NCBI GenBank assembly: GCA_903917735.1
Contig: CAIXBR010000117.1
Coordinates: forward strand, 16,812 to 80,811
Source: an uncultured Elusimicrobia bacterium
GTDB taxonomy: Bacteria; Elusimicrobiota; Elusimicrobia; Elusimicrobiales; UBA9959
DNA: 64,000 nucleotides
Reading direction: 5' to 3'
Of the stretch, positions 52,211 through 61,317 are shown one piece after another. Each line of letters opens with the position of its first letter. Position 1 is the stretch's first letter. A program made the position numbers and the translations under genes. The notes beneath the pieces were generated by a model. That model was given only the letters and a program-made list of their open reading frames with translations. It was not told the DNA's origin and searched no databases.

Positions 52211-53353
52211 ATGGACTTCGCCTCAAAACGCAAGAAACTGGCTTACAACGTGATAACCAACCGCAGCCTGAAGTACATGGACTATCCGTTCTTCTTCATC
52301 GTCTTCTTCCTGCTGATGCTGGGGCTGGAGTCTCTTTTCTCGGCGAGCGCGCTTTACGCCGCCAACAAAGGGCTGGCCTCCACTTTCTACGCCAAGAAAC
52401 AGGCCCTCTACATCATACTCGGCTTCGGCCTTATGGCCCTTACCGCCAGGATAGACCTGGAAAAGGTGCGCCAGTACATAAAGCCGGTTTTCATTGCCTC
52501 GCTAGTGCTGTTGGGCGTGACGCTGGTAATGCCGCCGGTGGCGCACGTGCGCCGCTGGATACCGCTGGGCTTTATGAAGCTGCAGATGAGCGAGTTCATA
52601 AAACCCGTGCTTATCCTTTACCTGGCCGATTTCTTCGACCGCAACGCCAGCCACATCCACGCCGACTGGCGCCTGCTGCTGAAACCTTTCATCGCCGCCA
52701 TGATCATGTTCGCGCTGGTGGCCGCCGAGCCCGACCTGGGCACGCCGTCGCTGCTCTTCGGGGTGATGATACTGATCTTCTTCGCCGCCGGCGTAAAAGT
52801 GCGCTACATACTGGCGCCTATCGCCGCGGTGGTACCGATAGTCATAGAAGAGATGCTGAGAAAACCTTACCGCATAGCGCGCCTTAAGAACTTTCTCACG
52901 CCTTGGCAGGACGCCTCAGGCACGGGCTATCAGCTGGTGCAGTCGCTGCTGGCGGTGGGCTCGGGTGGCTGGCTCGGAACCGGCCCGGGCGCCTCAAAGA
53001 TCAAGCTCATGTACCTGCCGGAGCCGCACACTGACTTCATCTTCCCGGTGGTGGCTGAAGAGCTGGGCCTGCTGGGCAGCCTGGTGATAGTCGCCCTTTT
53101 CACCGCCCTGCTGATAAAGGGCTCGCGCATAGCCCGCCACGCGCCCAGCTTGTACACTTCCCTGGCCGCCCTTGGCCTCACGCTGGTCCTGTCGCTGCAG
53201 GCTTACTTCAATATGGCCATGGCCATAGGCCTTATCCCCACCAAGGGCATACCGCTGCCGTTCTTCTCCTACGGCGGCTCCTCCATACTGACCTCCATGA
53301 TAATGGTGGGCATAATTCTTAACGTCTCAGCGCACAGGACCGGGGCCCGATGA
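52211..53353 (+). CDS. ftsW: Lipid II polymerase / division protein FtsW (SEDS family)
   Basis: 380 residues, about ten membrane segments. SEDS motifs include RWIPLGFMKLQMSEFIKPVLILYLADF, AAEPDLGTPSLLFGVMILIFFAAG and the C-terminal GLIPTKGIPLPFFSYGGSS. FtsW polymerises septal glycan strands with FtsI. Placement between murD and murG fits FtsW rather than RodA. The end overlaps murG as ATGA. Confidence 0.95.
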   Translation: MDFASKRKKLAYNVITNRSLKYMDYPFFFIVFFLLMLGLESLFSASALYAANKGLASTFYAKKQALYIILGFGLMALTARIDLEKVRQYIKPVFIASLVLLGVTLVMPPVAHVRRWIPLGFMKLQMSEFIKPVLILYLADFFDRNASHIHADWRLLLKPFIAAMIMFALVAAEPDLGTPSLLFGVMILIFFAAGVKVRYILAPIAAVVPIVIEEMLRKPYRIARLKNFLTPWQDASGTGYQLVQSLLAVGSGGWLGTGPGASKIKLMYLPEPHTDFIFPVVAEELGLLGSLVIVALFTALLIKGSRIARHAPSLYTSLAALGLTLVLSLQAYFNMAMAIGLIPTKGIPLPFFSYGGSSILTSMIMVGIILNVSAHRTGAR

Positions 53354-54474
53354 ACAATAACAAGCGCGCTCTTATAGCCTCCGGCGGCACCGGCGGCCAT
53401 TTCTATCCCGGCTTCGCGCTGGCGGTAGAGCTGCGCGCGCGCGGCTGGCAGACCCTTTTCCTGGTGAAGAAGGAGGACATTGCCCGGCCGGCGCTCGAGG
53501 AGGCTGACCTGCCTTACGCCGAACTGGACATGGTTTCGCTGCCGCGCACCTTTAACCCGCTGGCCCACGCGGCGTTCGTCTTTAAATTCCTCAGTTCGCT
53601 GGCGCTGGCGCGCAGGGTAATCAGGGACTTCCGGCCCTGCGCGGTTATAGGCACCGGCAGCTACGTGGCCTTCCCGGCCATAGTCGCGGCCCGGCTCTCC
53701 GGCATCCCGGTCTACATACACGAGTCCAACGCCAAGTTCGGCCTGGGCAATTACCTGGCCGGCTTTTTCTGCCGCCGGGCGGCCCTCGGCCTGCCTGCTG
53801 CGCGGAACCCTTTCCCGGCGAGATCCGTCCTGACCGGTACGCCGATCCGGAGCTCCTTCGCGGCGGCGCCGGACAAGGCCGCGTCCCGCAAGACCCTAGG
53901 CCTTGAAAAGGACAAGTTCACCGTGCTGGTCTTCGGCGGCAGCCAGGGGGCCAGGCGCCTTAACGCGGCTTTTATAAACGCTCTTAAAACCCTGAAGGGG
54001 GATATCCAGGCCATCCACATAACCGGCAGGAAGAACTTCGACTCGGTCCGCTCCGCCTACGCGCAGGCCGCGCTTGAAGGGGTGCCCGGGCTTAAGCTTT
54101 TCGACTACCGCGAGGATATGCCGGCCCTCTACGCGGCGGCCGACCTGGTAATTTCCCGCTCCGGCGCCAGCACCGTGGCGGAACTCGCTCACCTGAAGAA
54201 ACCTTCTATTCTTGTGCCTCTGCCCTCTTCGGCGGGGGGGCATCAGAAATACAACGCGCTGGCCCTGGCCGGCGCCGGGGCCGCGCTCTGCCTGGAGGAG
54301 AATGAAGATTTCGACGCGGAGCTAGAAGCGGCCCTGCGTAACTTTTCGGAAGGCCCGGAGGCCGCGGCGAAAATGGCCGCCGGCTTCGATAAGACCGGCA
54401 TCCCCGACGGGCTGCAAGCCGCGGCTTTCCTGGCCGGCCTGCTGGAAGAGGACGGGACGGATTTACGGAGGTAA
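53350..54474 (+). CDS. murG: UDP-GlcNAc:lipid I GlcNAc transferase
   Basis: 374 residues of the GT-B fold. ASGGTGGHFYPGFALAVEL at the start, VIGTGSYVAFPAIVAARLSGIPVYIHESNA and, in the C-terminal half, VFGGSQGARRLN and RSGASTVAELAHLKKPSILVPLPSSAGGHQKYNA are diagnostic. MurG makes lipid II on the cytoplasmic face of the inner membrane. Translation is coupled to ftsW. A dehydrogenase gene follows after 6 bases, where murC is usually found. Confidence 0.97.
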   Translation: MNNNKRALIASGGTGGHFYPGFALAVELRARGWQTLFLVKKEDIARPALEEADLPYAELDMVSLPRTFNPLAHAAFVFKFLSSLALARRVIRDFRPCAVIGTGSYVAFPAIVAARLSGIPVYIHESNAKFGLGNYLAGFFCRRAALGLPAARNPFPARSVLTGTPIRSSFAAAPDKAASRKTLGLEKDKFTVLVFGGSQGARRLNAAFINALKTLKGDIQAIHITGRKNFDSVRSAYAQAALEGVPGLKLFDYREDMPALYAAADLVISRSGASTVAELAHLKKPSILVPLPSSAGGHQKYNALALAGAGAALCLEENEDFDAELEAALRNFSEGPEAAAKMAAGFDKTGIPDGLQAAAFLAGLLEEDGTDLRR

Positions 54475-54480
54475 ACTAAA

Positions 54481-55596
54481 ATGGAAATAGAGAAAGGCGC
54501 GAAGTGGGTGAAGTTCGACGTGATGGAGAAGTTCATGCGGGACGTTTTTAAGGGCATCGGCGTGCCTGCGGCCGACGCCGCGGTCTGCGCGGACGTGCTG
54601 ATAACCGCCGACAAACTTGGAATAGATTCCCACGGGGTCTCGCGTCTGAAACCTATTTACTACGACCGGATAAAGCAGGGCATACAGCTCCCGAAGACGA
54701 AATTTGAGATCGTGAAGCAGACGCCCACCACGGCCACGATAGACGGCCACAACGGCATGGGTCACGTGATAGCCGCGCGGGCCATGGAGATAGCGATAAA
54801 GAAGGCGAAGCGCTACGGCCTGGGCATGACGGCCGTCCGCAATTCCACCCATTACGGCATAGCCGGCTACCACGCGCTGATGGCGGCCAAGGCCGGCATG
54901 ATAGGCATAACCGGCACCAACGCCCGCCCGTCGGTGGCCCCCACCTTCGGCGTAGAGAACATGATGGGCACCAACCCGCTCACTTTCGCCATCCCTACCG
55001 ACGAGGCTTTCCCTTTCCTGCTGGACTGCGCCACCTCCATAACCCAGCGCGGAAAAATCGAGGTTTACGCGAAACTGGGCAAGAAGATGCCCAAGGGCTG
55101 GGTAATAGACGGCAAAGGAAATTCGAAGACCGACTCCGTGGCCGTGCTTAAGGACCTGGTGGCCGGCACCGCCGCGCTGGTCCCGGTGGGAGGCATCGGA
55201 GAGGAGCTAGGCGGCTATAAAGGCTACGGCTACTGCGCCGCGGTGGAGATACTGTCCGCCGCGCTGCAACAGGGCGCCTACATGAAGATGCTGCTGGGCG
55301 TGGACAAGAATGGGAAAAAGATCCCGTACCCGCTGGGGCATTTCTTCCTGGCCATAAACATAGAGGCCTTCACCCCGCTCAAATCCTTCAAAAAGATCTC
55401 CGGGAACATACTGCGCGAACTGCGCGCGTCGAAGAAGATGCCCGGAGCGAAGCGCATCTATACCGCCGGTGAAAAAGAGCACCTCAGCTGGCTCTACCGC
55501 AAGGACAGGGGCGTACCTGTAAATAAAGAAACGCAGCGCGAGCTACTAGCCATGCGCGCCGAATTGGGATTGACCAAGTATAAGTTCGACTTTTAA
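54481..55596 (+). CDS. Malate/L-lactate (Ldh_2 family) NAD(P)-dependent dehydrogenase
   Basis: 371 residues. DKLGIDSHGVSRL (about residue 57), NSTHYGIAGYHALMAAKAGMIGITGTNA and NPLTFAIPTDEAFPFLLDCATS mark the Ldh_2/malate dehydrogenase family, which also includes ureidoglycolate, sulfolactate and 2-oxo-acid reductases. The exact substrate cannot be read. It starts six bases after murG with GGAGG inside the murG end, so it is part of the dcw transcript. Such a gene is not normally found there; whether it serves wall or carbon metabolism is unknown. Confidence 0.85.
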   Translation: MEIEKGAKWVKFDVMEKFMRDVFKGIGVPAADAAVCADVLITADKLGIDSHGVSRLKPIYYDRIKQGIQLPKTKFEIVKQTPTTATIDGHNGMGHVIAARAMEIAIKKAKRYGLGMTAVRNSTHYGIAGYHALMAAKAGMIGITGTNARPSVAPTFGVENMMGTNPLTFAIPTDEAFPFLLDCATSITQRGKIEVYAKLGKKMPKGWVIDGKGNSKTDSVAVLKDLVAGTAALVPVGGIGEELGGYKGYGYCAAVEILSAALQQGAYMKMLLGVDKNGKKIPYPLGHFFLAINIEAFTPLKSFKKISGNILRELRASKKMPGAKRIYTAGEKEHLSWLYRKDRGVPVNKETQRELLAMRAELGLTKYKFDF

Positions 55597-55599
55597 CTT

Positions 55600-55706
55600 A
55601 TAGCAAAGAAAAGCAGGAAAGCCGCGGAAGGCAACTGAAGGTATAGCGCAGGCTTACTCTAACTTTCCGTTGCCTTCCGTTGCTTTCAGTGGCGTTCTTT
55701 TGCTAT
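55600..55706. repeat. Large imperfect inverted repeat (MITE- or REP-like)
   Basis: Left arm 55600-55643 and right arm 55665-55706 are imperfect complements. The best stretches are ATAGCAAA/TTTGCTAT at the tips and CGGAAGGCAAC (55624-55634) with GTTGCCTTCCG (55669-55679). It fills nearly the whole gap between the dehydrogenase and the next gene. It has no T-run, so it is not a standard terminator. Confidence 0.55.
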
Positions 55707-55716
55707 CAATTTACTT

Positions 55717-56685
55717 ATGTTCGACGAAGACTCCAGACTGAAACTCTTCCTGTACGCCGCTATCTTCCTTACAGTGCTGGGGTATACGGGCCGGTACGTC
55801 GGACTGGAGCCGCTGCATAACCAGTTCTTAGTGTTCGCCGTCTGGGCCTATATACTTTTTATAGACAACATAAATTACCGGTTCAGCGGCTCTTCGCTGG
55901 CGGTCTCGCGGACCGGGGAGTTCCTGGTACTGGCGCTCTGGTCGCTGGCCATAAGTTGCGTTTTCGAACTGCTGAACCTGCGACTGGGGGCCTGGTATTA
56001 TACCGGCCAGCCCGCCACTATTTCCACAAGGTGGCTCGGGCTGGCGCTGGGCCGGGCCTCTTTCCTGCCCGGCCTTTTCATAACCGCCGAGCTGCTCAAG
56101 ACCTTCGGACTTTTCAGGGGCCTCAAGTCAAACCCCGTTCCGGTCACGCGGCGTATGCTGAGATGTTCATATTACACCGGGGCCGTATTGCTGCTGCTGG
56201 CGCTGGCCGCGCCGGGGCTATTCTGGCCGCTTGCAGGCTGCGCCTTCTTTTTCCTGGCCGAGCCGCTCAACTACCGGCTTGGTGTAGCTTCGCTGCTGCG
56301 GGAATGGGAAGGGGGCCTGCCGGGAAAAACGCTAAGGCTGGCATCAGCCGGCCTCGTCTGCGGCTTTCTCTGGAACGCCTGGAATACTGCGGCAGGGGCG
56401 CAATGGGGCTATCTCCTTAAGTTCCCCGGGCCGGAAGCCTTCGGGCTGCCCCTTCCAGCCTACCTTGGGTTCGCCCTTTTCGCGCTGCAGGCCTACTCGC
56501 TTTACAGCCTTGCCTCCTCTCTGAGGGGAGGGAGAACCTGGGAGGAGGGCGCCTGGCCTATGCCGGGAAGGCTCCCCGGCCTGCGTGCCCAGTACGCTTC
56601 TGCCTTATTTATTATTGTTACCTTCTACATAACCTGCCGCGCCGTTGACGCGCATACCATAAGACTATACATCGCCTGGATATAG
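55717..56685 (+). CDS. Hypothetical multi-pass membrane protein
   Basis: 322 residues with roughly nine hydrophobic segments and many Trp, Tyr and Leu residues. Conserved-looking features are a buried charged stretch, CVFELLNLRLGAWYYTGQ (about residue 87), and FFLAEPLNYRLG (about 185), each with a glutamate in a membrane segment, possibly a repeated half. No family is recognised; internal duplication would fit a carrier or integral-membrane enzyme. The reading frame beyond the TAG stop stays open for a further 48 codons up to the next gene. Confidence 0.6.
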   Translation: MFDEDSRLKLFLYAAIFLTVLGYTGRYVGLEPLHNQFLVFAVWAYILFIDNINYRFSGSSLAVSRTGEFLVLALWSLAISCVFELLNLRLGAWYYTGQPATISTRWLGLALGRASFLPGLFITAELLKTFGLFRGLKSNPVPVTRRMLRCSYYTGAVLLLLALAAPGLFWPLAGCAFFFLAEPLNYRLGVASLLREWEGGLPGKTLRLASAGLVCGFLWNAWNTAAGAQWGYLLKFPGPEAFGLPLPAYLGFALFALQAYSLYSLASSLRGGRTWEEGAWPMPGRLPGLRAQYASALFIIVTFYITCRAVDAHTIRLYIAWI

Positions 56686-56707
56686 GATTTCAGCAGTGAG
56701 ATTACCC

Positions 56708-56756
56708 AAAAGGCCCAGTTGAACCCTGGGCCCTATGGTCCCAAAAACATAGGACC
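56708..56756 (+). other. Two adjacent hairpins, possible structured RNA
   Basis: GGCCCAG/CTGGGCC forms a 7-bp stem, followed directly by CCTATG/CATAGG with GGTCC and GGACC placed so that an overlapping, pseudoknot-like pairing is possible around a CAAAAA loop. It lies just upstream of the protease promoter. No known riboswitch class is recognised. Confidence 0.35.
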
Positions 56757-56764
56757 ACCGCCTA

Positions 56765-56793
56765 TTGACATTCGTCAACTCGTACTGTATAAC
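56765..56793 (+). promoter_or_regulatory. Consensus promoter of the protease gene
   Basis: TTGACA (56765-56770), a 17-base spacer and TATAAC (56788-56793). The start would be about 56800, with GGAGGAG just before the ATG at 56829. Confidence 0.65.
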
Positions 56794-56828
56794 ATAGCGG
56801 AAGTTAACATGCGGTTACTGGAGGAGTT

Positions 56829-57839
56829 ATGAAAAGCCCGGTAAAAACAACATTGAGCGCGGCGGCCCTTCTGATACTGCCTATCCTCTCCTTCGCCGGA
56901 GGGAAAAGCATATACGGCGACGACAACCGCCTGGACTTTTTCGCAGCTTCCGCCGACATGCAGGCCCTTTCAGACTCGGTAGTTTCCTTCTGGAAAGCCG
57001 ACTCCATAGACACCCTTAACCCCGGCGGGGCCAAGCTTAAGACTACGAACTTCGGCGACCGCATGAACCTCTGCCCCGGAGAGAAGTTCCGCGAACAGCC
57101 CATCGGGGCCTTCTGCTCCGGCTCACTGGTAGGCGAAGACCTGGTCATGACCGCCGGCCACTGCATAAAGAACGACACCGATTGCAAGAACACCAAGCTG
57201 GTATTCGGCTACGCCGTAAAGAAGGAAGGCACGGAAGCCGTGACCACGATGCCGTCCAGCGAGGTATACGGCTGCGCCAAGATAGTGAAGCGCTTCCTCG
57301 GCGGCGAACCCGGCTCGCCCAACCCGGCCCCGCAGACCCTGGGTCCCGACTTCGCCCTGATACAACTGGACCGCAAAGTTAGCGGGCACAAGCCATTCGC
57401 TATCGCCCGCCCCAGCACCCTTAAAGCCGGCGACGGAGTATTCGTGATAGGCCACCCCGTGGGCCTGCCGCTCAAAGTAGCCGGCGGAGCCACCGTGCGC
57501 GACTTCTCCAAGTCGGGCTACTTCGTGGCCGACCTGGACACCTTCGGCGGCAACTCCGGCTCACCCGTCTTTAACGCCAGGACAAAGAAGATAGAAGGCA
57601 TACTGGTGCGCGGCGACACCGACTTCCAGGACAGCCCCGCTGGCTGCACCACTATGGCCACCTACACCCAGACCGGCGGCCGCGGCGAGGACGTGACCAA
57701 GATCTCGGCCCTCTCCTCCTACATTCCAGGGGCAGGCGGGCGCAAGAGCCTTGACGGCGACATGGAGATACATAACGTGGATTCCAGCGGCATACAGCCG
57801 GCCGACGCCAGCTCCGCCAAGGGCATAAGCTTCGACTGA
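56829..57839 (+). CDS. Secreted trypsin-like serine protease
   Basis: 336 residues. A signal peptide (TLSAAALLILPILSFA) is followed by a chymotrypsin-fold domain with the triad H111 (MTAGHC), D174 (GPDFALIQLD) and S243 (GGNSGSPVF). A disulfide partner for the Cys after the active-site His is likely (FCSGSLVGED). VIGHPVGLPLK is typical of V8/glutamyl-endopeptidase-like and HtrA-like bacterial proteases. No PDZ domain is present, so it is not HtrA. The C-terminal 60 residues look disordered. It should act in the periplasm or outside the cell; substrate unknown. Confidence 0.88.
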   Translation: MKSPVKTTLSAAALLILPILSFAGGKSIYGDDNRLDFFAASADMQALSDSVVSFWKADSIDTLNPGGAKLKTTNFGDRMNLCPGEKFREQPIGAFCSGSLVGEDLVMTAGHCIKNDTDCKNTKLVFGYAVKKEGTEAVTTMPSSEVYGCAKIVKRFLGGEPGSPNPAPQTLGPDFALIQLDRKVSGHKPFAIARPSTLKAGDGVFVIGHPVGLPLKVAGGATVRDFSKSGYFVADLDTFGGNSGSPVFNARTKKIEGILVRGDTDFQDSPAGCTTMATYTQTGGRGEDVTKISALSSYIPGAGGRKSLDGDMEIHNVDSSGIQPADASSAKGISFD

Positions 57840-57866
57840 CCGCTTAACCAGATATGGCTTAAGATA

Positions 57867-57902
57867 CGGGCCCGGGGAGCGCTCCCCGGGCCCGGTTTTT
57901 AT
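57867..57902 (+). terminator. Intrinsic terminator after the protease gene
   Basis: Perfect 14-bp arms (57867-57880 and 57881-57894) with no spare loop bases, followed by GTTTTTATTT. Confidence 0.85.
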
Positions 57903-57968
57903 TTGCGGCCATATGGCCATATTTCCTAGGATTTATATATACCGCTTCACTGCTTCAATGGAGACATC

Positions 57969-59747
57969 ATGAACGCCCTGCCGCTGCTTATCATCGCCCT
58001 GCTCGTATTCGCCCTGGCCTACCGCTATTATGCCGGGTTCATTATAGCCAAAATACTTGTTTTCGACAAAGACCGCACCACCCCGGCCTATACCCATGAG
58101 AACGGCTACGACTACAAGCCCACAAACAAATGGGTGCTGTTCGGCCACCACTTCGCGGCCATAGCAGGCGCGGGCCCGCTGGTGGGGCCGGTGCTGGCGG
58201 CGCAGTTCGGCTATATGCCCGGCTTCCTCTGGATACTGATAGGCAGCGTGCTGGCTGGCGGCGTGCACGACATGGTGATATTGTTCGCCTCTGTACGCTA
58301 TGAAGGGATGTCCCTGACCGAGATCGCAAAGAAGGAAATAGGCCGCGTCACCGGCGGCGCCACCGGCGCGGCGGTGCTGTTCATAATCATCACGGCGCTG
58401 GCCGGCCTCAGCATGGTGGTGGTGAACGCGCTGGCCGAAAGTTCCTGGGGGACCTTCTCCATCGCCATGACCATCCCGATAGCGATCTTCGTCGGGCTTT
58501 ACATGAACAAACTACGCCCCGGCAAAATAACCGAGGCGTCCGTCATAGGCGTTACACTGGTGGTGCTGTGCATAGTCCTGGGCGAGCCGCTGTCGCGCGG
58601 CCCATGGGCGCACTATTTTCTGTTCTCGAAGCCCAGCCTTTCTATAATCCTCGCCGTGTACGGGATGCTCGCGTCCATCCTGCCGGTGTGGCTGCTGCTG
58701 GCGCCGCGCGACTATCTTAGCTCCTACATGAAGATAGGAACGGTGCTGCTGCTTTTCCTGGGCATAATCTGGGTCAGGCCCGACATGTCCGTGCCGGCCT
58801 TCACCAGCTTCGTCCACGGCGGCGGGCCGATAATACCGGGCCGCGTCTGGCCCTACGTCTGCATCACTATCGCCTGCGGCGCCATCTCGGGCTTCCATAG
58901 CCTGATCAGTTCCGGCACCACACCCAAAATGATCGCGAGCGAAAAAGATATACGCATGATAGGCTACGGCGCCATGCTGACAGAGGGCTTCGTCTCGCTG
59001 ATGGCGCTGATAGCGGCCTGCGTGCTGCTGCCCGGAGACTACTTCGCCATCAACGTGCCGCCCGCCGTGTTCCAGAAAATGGGCCTGGCGGTGACCAACC
59101 TCCCGGCCATGAGCCTGGCGGTGGGGGAACACCTCGAGGGCAGGGCGGGGGGGGCGGTGTCGCTCGCCGTGGGCATGGCCCAGATCTTCGCGTCCATCCC
59201 GGGCCTAAAACACCTGCTGTCCTACTGGTACCATTTCGCCATCATGTTCGAAGCGCTGTTCATCCTGACCACCATAGACGCCGGCACACGCGTGGCGCGC
59301 TACCTCACGCAGGAAGTGCTGGGCACGGTGTACAAACCTTTCGCGAAGACCGACTGGTGGCCCGGCGTGTTCATTACCAGCGCGCTGGTCTGCGCGGCGT
59401 GGGGCGGGATGCTGCTGGCCGGCAACATCAGCACCATCTGGCCCATGTTCGGCGTAGCCAACCAGCTGCTTTCGGCCATAGCGCTCGCCATCGGGACCAC
59501 CTTCATAATGAGGCGCACCAAGCCGGTCTACGCGCTGGTCACCTTCGTGCCGTTCGTCTTCATGCTCGCCACCACCGCCACGGCCGGCGTGATGAACATC
59601 TTCGGCAACTACCTGCCGCGCGGCGATATGCAGGGCTATCTGAACGTGGGCCTGACCGTGGTGATGCTGGCGCTGGCGGCTGTTATCACCGTAACCTCCG
59701 CCGCTTCCTGGATAAAGATAATGAAGGGCAGCGCCGTAAATACTTAA
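57969..59747 (+). CDS. cstA: CstA-family carbon starvation protein (pyruvate/peptide transporter)
   Basis: 592 residues, about 15-16 membrane segments. [46 protein letters not shown] and [12 protein letters not shown] are hallmark CstA blocks. CstA and BtsT take up pyruvate by proton symport; peptide uptake during starvation has also been reported. GGAGA precedes the ATG. It is shorter than E. coli CstA (about 700) but like the short CstA form common in other phyla. No BtsS/BtsR-like regulator is next to it. Confidence 0.92.
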   Translation: MNALPLLIIALLVFALAYRYYAGFIIAKILVFDKDRTTPAYTHENGYDYKPTNKWVLFGHHFAAIAGAGPLVGPVLAAQFGYMPGFLWILIGSVLAGGVHDMVILFASVRYEGMSLTEIAKKEIGRVTGGATGAAVLFIIITALAGLSMVVVNALAESSWGTFSIAMTIPIAIFVGLYMNKLRPGKITEASVIGVTLVVLCIVLGEPLSRGPWAHYFLFSKPSLSIILAVYGMLASILPVWLLLAPRDYLSSYMKIGTVLLLFLGIIWVRPDMSVPAFTSFVHGGGPIIPGRVWPYVCITIACGAISGFHSLISSGTTPKMIASEKDIRMIGYGAMLTEGFVSLMALIAACVLLPGDYFAINVPPAVFQKMGLAVTNLPAMSLAVGEHLEGRAGGAVSLAVGMAQIFASIPGLKHLLSYWYHFAIMFEALFILTTIDAGTRVARYLTQEVLGTVYKPFAKTDWWPGVFITSALVCAAWGGMLLAGNISTIWPMFGVANQLLSAIALAIGTTFIMRRTKPVYALVTFVPFVFMLATTATAGVMNIFGNYLPRGDMQGYLNVGLTVVMLALAAVITVTSAASWIKIMKGSAVNT

Positions 59748-59751
59748 AAAG

Positions 59752-61317
59752 TTGTATGCTTTCTCAGTGATAATACGCGATCCATCCGCAGCCCACGCCC
59801 GGAGAATTACAGGCGTTCTTGGCGCGCTTGCGCTCCTTACTCAGCTTTTTTTTATTACGGCCTGTTCCGGCACGTCTAAGCGGCTTGTTGCTGACGACCC
59901 GCAGGTGCGCGCTCTGGCGCTTGACGAAGTGCTGCACTCGGACGAAAAGACCCGCAGGAAAGCGGCGCTGCGCATGGCTAAGATACTGGCGCGCAAGAAT
60001 TCCCCCAACAGGCTCTATGCCGCCTCCGCCCTGGAGGACCTGGGGCCATCCGCCTCCCCGGCCATTCCTGAACTTATAGCCGCTCTTACGGACAGCGACC
60101 GGGATGTCTCTTTTGCCGCGGAGCGGACGCTGGCAAAGCTGGACGCGGCCGCCCCGGCCCTGATAGAGGCTCTGGATAGTAAGGACCCTGCGCTGCACGT
60201 AGTTGCGGCGCGCCTGCTTCCTTCGAAGGGCGCGCATGCCGCAGCGGGGCTGGGGAAATACCTTGAGAGCGCCGATACGGGCCTCGCCGAAGAGTCGGCG
60301 CGCATTCTGGCTGCGATGGGGCCGGCGGCCGCGGCCGCGGTGCCGGCGCTGGCCAGGGCGGCATTCTCCGGCGCCAAAAATTTGAAACCATATGCGTCCG
60401 GCGCGCTGGTAAAGATAGGCCCGCAGGCGGGCAAGTGGCTGGCCGCGGCGCTCAGGGCGCCGGAGGCTAAAATACGCGCCGGAGCCGCCCAGGTACTGGC
60501 TGACATGAACCCGCCCTCGCCGGAGGCGGCTGCCGCCCTAGCCGCGGCCCTTGATGACCCGGACCCAGCGACACGGGGCTGCGCCGCACGCGCCCTGGCT
60601 GACTACCCGCCCGAAGCGCACGCCCTTTTTCCTGAAAATTTTATTTCCGCCCTGTTCCGCGCCGCCCGGGCGCCGGACGAAGCGACGCGCGGCCCGGCCG
60701 CCATAGCGCTTGTAAGGGCAGGCGCCCCGGCCGGTAAATGGCTGGCAGCCGCCCTTAAAGCCCCTGTCTCCGACACCCGCGCCGCCGCTGCGCGGGTAAT
60801 TGCGCGCATGGTGCCGCCGCCGGCCGAAGCGGCTGAAGCGGCGCTGGCCGCTCTTAAGGACAGTGTTCCCGCGGTACAGGTGGCGGCAGCCGAGGCGCTG
60901 GACGCCTACGCGGTAACAACGCCGGGCGCGCTTCCTAAAGCCGCCGCTGGTGAGCTGGCCAATGCCCTGGGATCTAAAGACCGGGACCTGCGTTCGGCCG
61001 TGATTTTTCCGCTGAGCCGGCTGGCCGCAAAGGACGAACAAGCCCTGGCCGCCCTGATAGCCGTACTGGGAGACCAGGACCTTGAAGTTAGGAAAAGCTC
61101 CACCGCAGCGGTTGGCGCCCTAGGGCCCTCCGCCAAGAAGGCCCTGCCCGCTCTTTGGAAGGGTCTCAAAAGCCGTGACTGCGCCCTTCGCGAGCTTTCC
61201 GCGCATGCGATGATCAGAATAAGCCAAGGGCTTAAAAAGAACAAAGAAGTAGCGCGGGCTCTGCAAGAACAGTGCCGCGCCGTAAAACTGCCTCTGCCAG
61301 GGCAAGGGCCGCTTTGA
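59752..61317 (+). CDS. HEAT-repeat lipoprotein
   Basis: About 521 residues if started at TTG 59752; GTG at 59767 is an alternative, and neither has a ribosome site, so translation may be coupled to cstA 4 bases upstream. A signal (GVLGALALLTQLFF) ends in the lipobox ITAC. The rest is Ala-rich helical HEAT/PBS repeats of the form SxxxxAAxALxxLGPxAxxAxPxLxxAL, about 14 units. Such solenoids are protein-binding scaffolds. It is likely anchored in the periplasm. Partner unknown. Confidence 0.8.
   Translation: MYAFSVIIRDPSAAHARRITGVLGALALLTQLFFITACSGTSKRLVADDPQVRALALDEVLHSDEKTRRKAALRMAKILARKNSPNRLYAASALEDLGPSASPAIPELIAALTDSDRDVSFAAERTLAKLDAAAPALIEALDSKDPALHVVAARLLPSKGAHAAAGLGKYLESADTGLAEESARILAAMGPAAAAAVPALARAAFSGAKNLKPYASGALVKIGPQAGKWLAAALRAPEAKIRAGAAQVLADMNPPSPEAAAALAAALDDPDPATRGCAARALADYPPEAHALFPENFISALFRAARAPDEATRGPAAIALVRAGAPAGKWLAAALKAPVSDTRAAAARVIARMVPPPAEAAEAALAALKDSVPAVQVAAAEALDAYAVTTPGALPKAAAGELANALGSKDRDLRSAVIFPLSRLAAKDEQALAALIAVLGDQDLEVRKSSTAAVGALGPSAKKALPALWKGLKSRDCALRELSAHAMIRISQGLKKNKEVARALQEQCRAVKLPLPGQGPL

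Larger units (their letters stand above)
56686..56832 (+). other. In-frame open stretch after the membrane-protein stop
   Basis: After TAG at 56683-56685 the same frame continues DFSSEITQKAQLNPGPYGP, KNIGPPPIDIRQLVLYNIAE, VNMRLLEEL and ends in TGA overlapping the protease ATG as ATGA. A TTG (about 56716) could start a 37-residue peptide. It may be a small coupled ORF, a product of stop-codon readthrough, or chance; a promoter and hairpins are written over the same bases. Confidence 0.3.

Noticed and set aside
56683..56685. Recoded TAG (pyrrolysine or general TAG readthrough)
   Set aside because: TAG is used as a normal stop for many genes here (for example glyQ, rseP, nadE, rpmH), so general recoding is very unlikely; local readthrough is kept only as one reading of the open frame.
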